DNA of 26,681 nt, from NCBI GenBank assembly GCA_016789785.1, contig JAEUQE010000116.1:1-26681 (forward strand), written 5' to 3'. Every line of letters begins with the position of its first letter. The first letter of the stretch is position 1. Under the pieces are notes generated by a model. It was not told the DNA's origin and searched no databases. It saw only the letters and a list, made by a program, of their open reading frames with translations. The translations under genes and the position numbers were made by a program. This DNA is from Bryobacterales bacterium (GTDB lineage Bacteria > Acidobacteriota > Terriglobia > Bryobacterales > Bryobacteraceae). This document shows, piece after piece, positions 22,634 to 26,681 of the stretch.

Positions 22634-23947
22634 ATGAATCTTCTCGAAAACGTCTGGTGGCTGTTGGTTCTGATCGGGGTGATGATCCTGATTCACGAAC
22701 TCGGACACTTCTGGGCCGCGCGTTTCTTTGACGTCAAGGTGGAAGCATTCAGTTTCGGCTTCGGCCCCAGACTGTTCGGCTTCCGGCGCGGTGAGACGGA
22801 TTTCCGTTTCTCCCTGATTCTCTTTGGCGGCTATGTCAAGATGGCCGGGGAGCAGGCAGGTGATGAGAGTTCCGCCGATCCCCGATCGTTCCTCTCCAAG
22901 CCGCGCTGGCAAAGGTTGATCATTGCCGCGGCCGGCCCGTTCATGAATATCGTGCTAGCCGTCGTGTTGGTGACAGGCCTGTTCATGGTGCGTTTTCCAA
23001 AGATGCCTATGGTCAACTCTCCGGTGATCGGTATTGTGACGCAGGATGGCGCCGCGAGCAAGGCAGGGATCAAGGAAGGCGATCGGATCCTTCGCATTGA
23101 GAATGTGAATAACCCGACCTGGGAAGATATCGCGCTGAAGGAGATCGCAAGCGCGAACAAAGAGATCACGGTTCTCGTCGAGCGCGAAGACAAGCGCCAG
23201 GATCTGGTGCGGTTGACCCCTACGCTGGACAAATCGGGAGCGGGTATCGCGGGCTGGGCTCAGCAGTTTCCCGTGAAGGTCGCCAAGGTGATGCCGGGAA
23301 TGGATGCCGAACGCGCGGGCGTGAAGACCGGCGACCTGCTGAAGGCAATCAACGGCGCGGTGATCCGGTCGACACTCAAGCTGCAGGATACGTTTCGTTC
23401 CACCAATGGCGCCCCTGCCATGCTCACTTACACCCGCGACGGCAAGGACCATACGGTGGAAGTGAAGCCGGCACTGACGGAACAACAGGGACAGAAGCTG
23501 TGGATGATTGGCGTGCAATTGGAGTCGCCTGTGACGTACGTGGCGCTGTCGTTCCCGGAGGCCGTCCGCGAGTCATTGCACCACAACGTGCGCAGCGCCG
23601 GGCTCATCGTCGACTTCCTGCACGGCATCGTCGAGCGCCGTCTGTCGCCGAAACAACTGGAAGGGCCGATCCGCATCGCGCAGATCTCCACCGAAGCGGC
23701 GCGCGAGGGGCCGACGAGGTTCATCGAACTCATGTCGATGGTGAGCCTCAATCTCGCGATCTTCAACCTGTTGCCGATTCCGATTCTCGATGGCGGCGTG
23801 ATTCTCATGCTTCTGATCGAGATGCTGATGCGGCGTGACCTGAGCCTCTCGGTGAAGGAGACAGTGTTCAAGCTCGGATTCGTGTTCCTGATGATGATGG
23901 TGGTGTTCGTGCTCTACAACGACATCACGAAGATTCTCCCGGGGTAA
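22634..23947 (+). CDS. rseP: Site-2 metalloprotease RseP
   Basis: An intramembrane zinc protease that cleaves anti-sigma factors and signal-peptide remnants. The zinc motif HELGH is at residues 21-25 in the first membrane helix, and the third ligand is D386 in NLLPIPILDGG. Between them are two PDZ domains (about 115-190 and 205-290, with GIKEGDRILRIEN and GVKTGDLLKAING). The FGGYVKM beta-loop is present, and the last helix is FLMMMVVFVLYNDI. I start at ATG 22634, which has AGGTGAG 10 bases upstream; GTG 22619, directly after the dxr stop, would add five residues. It is co-transcribed with dxr. No anti-sigma factor or BamA gene follows; instead the gene order breaks at the NACHT region. Confidence 0.96.
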   Translation: MNLLENVWWLLVLIGVMILIHELGHFWAARFFDVKVEAFSFGFGPRLFGFRRGETDFRFSLILFGGYVKMAGEQAGDESSADPRSFLSKPRWQRLIIAAAGPFMNIVLAVVLVTGLFMVRFPKMPMVNSPVIGIVTQDGAASKAGIKEGDRILRIENVNNPTWEDIALKEIASANKEITVLVEREDKRQDLVRLTPTLDKSGAGIAGWAQQFPVKVAKVMPGMDAERAGVKTGDLLKAINGAVIRSTLKLQDTFRSTNGAPAMLTYTRDGKDHTVEVKPALTEQQGQKLWMIGVQLESPVTYVALSFPEAVRESLHHNVRSAGLIVDFLHGIVERRLSPKQLEGPIRIAQISTEAAREGPTRFIELMSMVSLNLAIFNLLPIPILDGGVILMLLIEMLMRRDLSLSVKETVFKLGFVFLMMMVVFVLYNDITKILPG

Positions 23948-24240
23948 GCGCAGGAGAGTCAGTCTCAGGGAACCACGGACGAGCGGCGAAACAACGCCAT
24001 CGGCGCCCGTCAACCCGTGCAGCGGCGGGCCAACTGACCCAAGAAGTGTGATCGAGTTGGGTCTGGCACGTGTGGGAGACTGGGCGCATAGCGCGGAGGT
24101 TGAATCCGAGATTGGGAAAACAGAACACCCGAACTGAAGCTTGGTTCACCTGTTCACCGCGAGGGACCAGTTGATTCAGCGTAGAATCAGGAATTGTAGC
24201 CTCACGCTCTTCATTCGCGAATGGTATCGTTAGGGTTTGA
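23948..24240. other. Boundary between rseP and the atypical NACHT gene
   Basis: These 293 bases carry no convincing gene. A small hairpin TGATTC-AGCGTA-GAATCA (24172-24189) lies 50 bases before the NACHT start, where it might act as an operator or a weak terminator. The base and codon character changes near the end of this gap, so an insertion junction may lie here, but I see no tRNA end, no direct repeat and no recombinase site. Confidence 0.5.
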
Positions 24241-26625
24241 ATGGCTGGACATGACGCTCTTGCCGTGCCTGCTGACGAGCCCATCCGAGAGTATCGGGGG
24301 ACATTGACGGCTAACACGCCGATTTTCCTCCTGCCGCGCCGTTTCGTCTGCCCAGAGAGTTGGACCAAAGAAACGACCGAGGATGGTTCGCGGTACCTCG
24401 GCTTGTTCCGCGAACTCGAACCGGACCTCGAAGCGATCTTGACCCACCCGCGCATCTTGATCCTCGGTGAAGCCGGAGCAGGCAAGACACTAACGACTAG
24501 GGCAATCGTCCAACATGTCGTCGATCGAGGACACCCAAACGAAATCCCCATCCCAGTATCACTGAAGAGCTACAGCGGGAACCTACGGGAACTGATCACC
24601 ACGACCGCTCCCATCGCAGTACTCGACAATCCCAAACTCACACGCATCTACATTCTCGACGGCATCGACGAGGTCCCAACCAACTACCGCACGGCGATAC
24701 CACCCGACATCAACAGACTCCTCACGAACGACGGGAACGCCAGAATCATACTCACATCCCGGCAGGCGTTTGCTGCACAACACCCCGAGGCATTCCCGCC
24801 GGGCATAACCACATTCCACCTCCTCGACTTCGATGACCAAGACATCGGCGCCTGTGCAACACACCGAGGGATCACCCCGGACGAATTCCTGACCGCCGTA
24901 CGCGACGTCGACTGCGAAGAAGAAATCCGCAACCCCTTCGTCCTCAACGCGATGCTGGAACGATACCGAGACCACGGCAAACTCAGCAAGCTCCGATCCG
25001 ACAATGTCGGGTACGTCGTCGACCGACTCATCCAAAGCCGCCCTCTTTTCAACACCACACGGCAAAAACGAGCACTCAGAATGCTCGCCATCACGTGCGA
25101 AACAACAGCACGGAACGAACTCACCGAAGAAGAAGCACTCCGGGTGCTTCTGGAAGCCATCGACTTCCCACGAGAAGCTGCGCGACAACTCCTCGACGAA
25201 CTGTCAAGATCCATCCTCATACGAACCCCAAGAGGCATCAGCTTCCAAATGCGGTCATACGGCGAGTACCTCGCGGCCGACGAACTACACGACAAGCCAG
25301 TCGACCGACTCAAGGAACTCGCTTTCCTCGGCGACACGCCAATTGACACTTGGCTCAACACTGTCACCTACCTTGCAGAGATAAACGACAAGGTCCGACA
25401 GTACTTCGTCCAACGCCATCCTGAGTGGCTCGTCAACGTATCACCGGCGGCGTTCACTGAAGACGAACGGACGACCCTCGCGCGCCTACTCCTCCGCGAC
25501 ATCAACCAATCACAAACCTACTTGGTCAACCAAGAGACGATCCCGCCGCGGCGCTTGTCCCGATTACTCACCCCGCCAGTCATCACCGACTTGCGCGCAC
25601 AACTCACGGGCACCCAGCCCCATGAGGTAGCAAACGCGCTCATCCTCCTCGGGATTCTCCAGCAAGCCGACATCGCGCCCCAAGCCCTCCGACTTGTTCT
25701 GGAACACCGCAACTGGAGTTCCCTCCGCTACGCCGCAATCGTGGCGCTCATCCACACTAACGACAACTCAGTCATTGACGACCTCATCGGGTTCGCCCAA
25801 CGCGACGACACCTACTACATCCACATCATCGATGCGATCGGGAGCCTGTGCACACCAGCCGACTTCCCAAGAGTTCTCCCACTCCTCGAACACACACGCG
25901 CGGGCTTGTCATCGGCCTACTATCATTTCCGTGAGCTCACCACGAAGGAAGCACTCAATGCATCGATTGACTACCTGACCCAGAGCCCCGCAACACTCAC
26001 CGGATACGACCTCGACTCGTACCTCGAACCTCTCATCGACCTCATCCCCACTCACTGGGATCGAGGGACCGGCATCAGTGTCGGCATGCTTCTCGCCGCG
26101 GTAGAACGCGCACGCCTCTTTACGCTCCGCGGAAAGCTGGCCCAGAAGATCATCAACCACGTCGGCGCGCGGGATCACGAGGCGATCGCCGTACAAACGA
26201 TGGTGACATCCCTCGCCGCCGACGGCACGTGCCTCCGCCATACCGCCGACCTCATCGCCCCCCTTATTACCCCCAAAGCAGCGAATTGGATTAAAGAACA
26301 CACCCCGCAGTACGCCGGGGAACTCTTCCCCCGCCTTGCTCCTGGGCCAGCCCGCGACCTGCTCGACCAACGAACCACAGGAGAAGTCCAAGCACACCAG
26401 GAGGCATTGGCTCAACTAATCGAGTACGAACAACAGCGAGAGCACCAGATCGTCACAACGCGCGTACGACACCAAGACTTAATCCGCGCGGGACGAGATA
26501 TCAACGCGATCACCGGCGCGTGCGAACGCCTGCCCAAAGAACACTGGCCAGAGATCACCCCCGACCAACGTGAATGGCTCGCCGACGCCGTGACCGAGAC
26601 CCTCCTAGTCTCCTGTCCGGTCTAA
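24241..26625 (+). CDS. NACHT-domain STAND NTPase with helical-repeat C-terminus, putative anti-phage protein
   Basis: A 794-residue protein. After a ~70-residue N-terminus with no recognisable effector comes a NACHT NTPase: Walker A GEAGAGKT (76-83, K82), Walker B IYILDGIDE (D140, D143, E144; the DGxDE form typical of NACHT), and a sensor arginine in RIILTSRQ (R174). A helical/winged part ends in FQMRSYGEYLAADEL (335-349), the usual post-NACHT motif. About residues 350-680 read as HEAT-like helical repeats (for example EVANALILLGILQQADIAPQA); the last ~110 residues are charged helices. NACHT proteins of bacteria often sense phage proteins and trigger an effector; here the effector is missing, unrecognised or lost. 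Codon use is unlike the rest of the window, and a transposase-like fragment abuts the 3' end, so transfer is likely. ATG 24241 has only a weak AGGG site. Confidence 0.9.
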   Translation: MAGHDALAVPADEPIREYRGTLTANTPIFLLPRRFVCPESWTKETTEDGSRYLGLFRELEPDLEAILTHPRILILGEAGAGKTLTTRAIVQHVVDRGHPNEIPIPVSLKSYSGNLRELITTTAPIAVLDNPKLTRIYILDGIDEVPTNYRTAIPPDINRLLTNDGNARIILTSRQAFAAQHPEAFPPGITTFHLLDFDDQDIGACATHRGITPDEFLTAVRDVDCEEEIRNPFVLNAMLERYRDHGKLSKLRSDNVGYVVDRLIQSRPLFNTTRQKRALRMLAITCETTARNELTEEEALRVLLEAIDFPREAARQLLDELSRSILIRTPRGISFQMRSYGEYLAADELHDKPVDRLKELAFLGDTPIDTWLNTVTYLAEINDKVRQYFVQRHPEWLVNVSPAAFTEDERTTLARLLLRDINQSQTYLVNQETIPPRRLSRLLTPPVITDLRAQLTGTQPHEVANALILLGILQQADIAPQALRLVLEHRNWSSLRYAAIVALIHTNDNSVIDDLIGFAQRDDTYYIHIIDAIGSLCTPADFPRVLPLLEHTRAGLSSAYYHFRELTTKEALNASIDYLTQSPATLTGYDLDSYLEPLIDLIPTHWDRGTGISVGMLLAAVERARLFTLRGKLAQKIINHVGARDHEAIAVQTMVTSLAADGTCLRHTADLIAPLITPKAANWIKEHTPQYAGELFPRLAPGPARDLLDQRTTGEVQAHQEALAQLIEYEQQREHQIVTTRVRHQDLIRAGRDINAITGACERLPKEHWPEITPDQREWLADAVTETLLVSCPV

Positions 26626-26681
26626 CGCTTTACAATAGCTTCCCGGCAACGGCGGATCTTGTCGAGGATGACGTCGGCGGT
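26622..26681 (-). CDS. ORF fragment resembling an IS630-type transposase C-terminus
   Basis: Reading leftwards from the window edge, 19 codons give TADVILDKIRRCREAIVKR, then TAG (26624-26622). The TADxILxKIxRxR pattern is the usual C-terminal tail of IS630-family transposases, where it follows a WTK-type motif that would lie outside the window. The stop overlaps the NACHT stop codon on the other strand. Only 60 bases are visible, so this is a suggestion. Confidence 0.4.
   Translation of the reverse strand, partial: TADVILDKIRRCREAIVKR

Noticed and set aside
23925..24551. 208-residue minus-strand frame spanning the rseP-NACHT gap
   Set aside because: It runs antisense to the end of rseP and the NACHT N-terminus; the translation has no recognisable domain and no good start.
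1..26681. CRISPR array
   Set aside because: No regularly spaced direct repeats were seen anywhere in the window.

Overview
The window looks like chromosomal DNA of a Gram-negative, GC-rich bacterium, most likely an acidobacterium of the Bryobacter/Solibacter kind. The clues are an OmpR/CadC-type winged helix fused to a TolB-like propeller, a secreted TPR protein beside it, several secreted proteins of unknown function, frequent GTG/TTG starts, and Lnt and RseP, which imply a lipoprotein-bearing envelope. The lineage is inferred from gene style; no rRNA is present. There are 20 protein-coding genes I trust, one ORF fragment at the right edge, no tRNA or rRNA, and no CRISPR array.

Layout. 1-3576 (+): primosomal helicase PriA (5' end cut by the window), a small Cys-rich protein and a GNAT acetyltransferase, ending in a strong hairpin. 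3873-8385 (+): two tandem MacB/FtsX-type ABC permeases without their ATPase, malate synthase (overlapping the second permease by 8 bases) and a short NfeD-like membrane protein. 8501-11634 (+): SPOR-domain protein, lipoyl synthase LipA and apolipoprotein N-acyltransferase Lnt, tightly packed. 11631-13407 (-): a secreted protein of unknown function followed by a methyltransferase with an export-type N-terminus; the methyltransferase and Lnt stop codons overlap. 13636-14825 (+): YkgJ-type cysteine-cluster protein and single-stranded DNA-binding protein. 14899-18065: a divergent pair, a secreted TPR protein (-) and a winged-helix/membrane/beta-propeller protein (+). 18231-19478 (-): cystathionine gamma-synthase-family PLP enzyme. 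19662-21003 (+): a small protein and a beta-hydroxyacid dehydrogenase. 21389-23947 (+): dxr (isoprenoid synthesis) and rseP (site-2 protease).

Two places stand out. First, the 385-base gap before dxr carries a promoter-like pair whose predicted start falls at the foot of a set of competing perfect stems, including two GNRA-capped hairpins, followed by a terminator-like hairpin. This is a candidate structured RNA of about 220 nt that I cannot assign to a known family. Second, 24241-26625 encodes a NACHT-type STAND NTPase with a helical-repeat C-terminus. Its codon choice differs from every neighbour (CTC leucine, CGA arginine, many A/C-ending codons). A minus-strand fragment resembling the C-terminus of an IS630-like transposase abuts it. 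I read this as a transferred, probably anti-phage gene at the edge of a mobile or defence island, possibly with its 3' end altered by the insertion element.

The core genes are ordinary housekeeping (replication restart, envelope lipoproteins, lipoate, isoprenoids). The accessory content is the NACHT end, the candidate RNA, and the lineage-type secreted and regulatory proteins.
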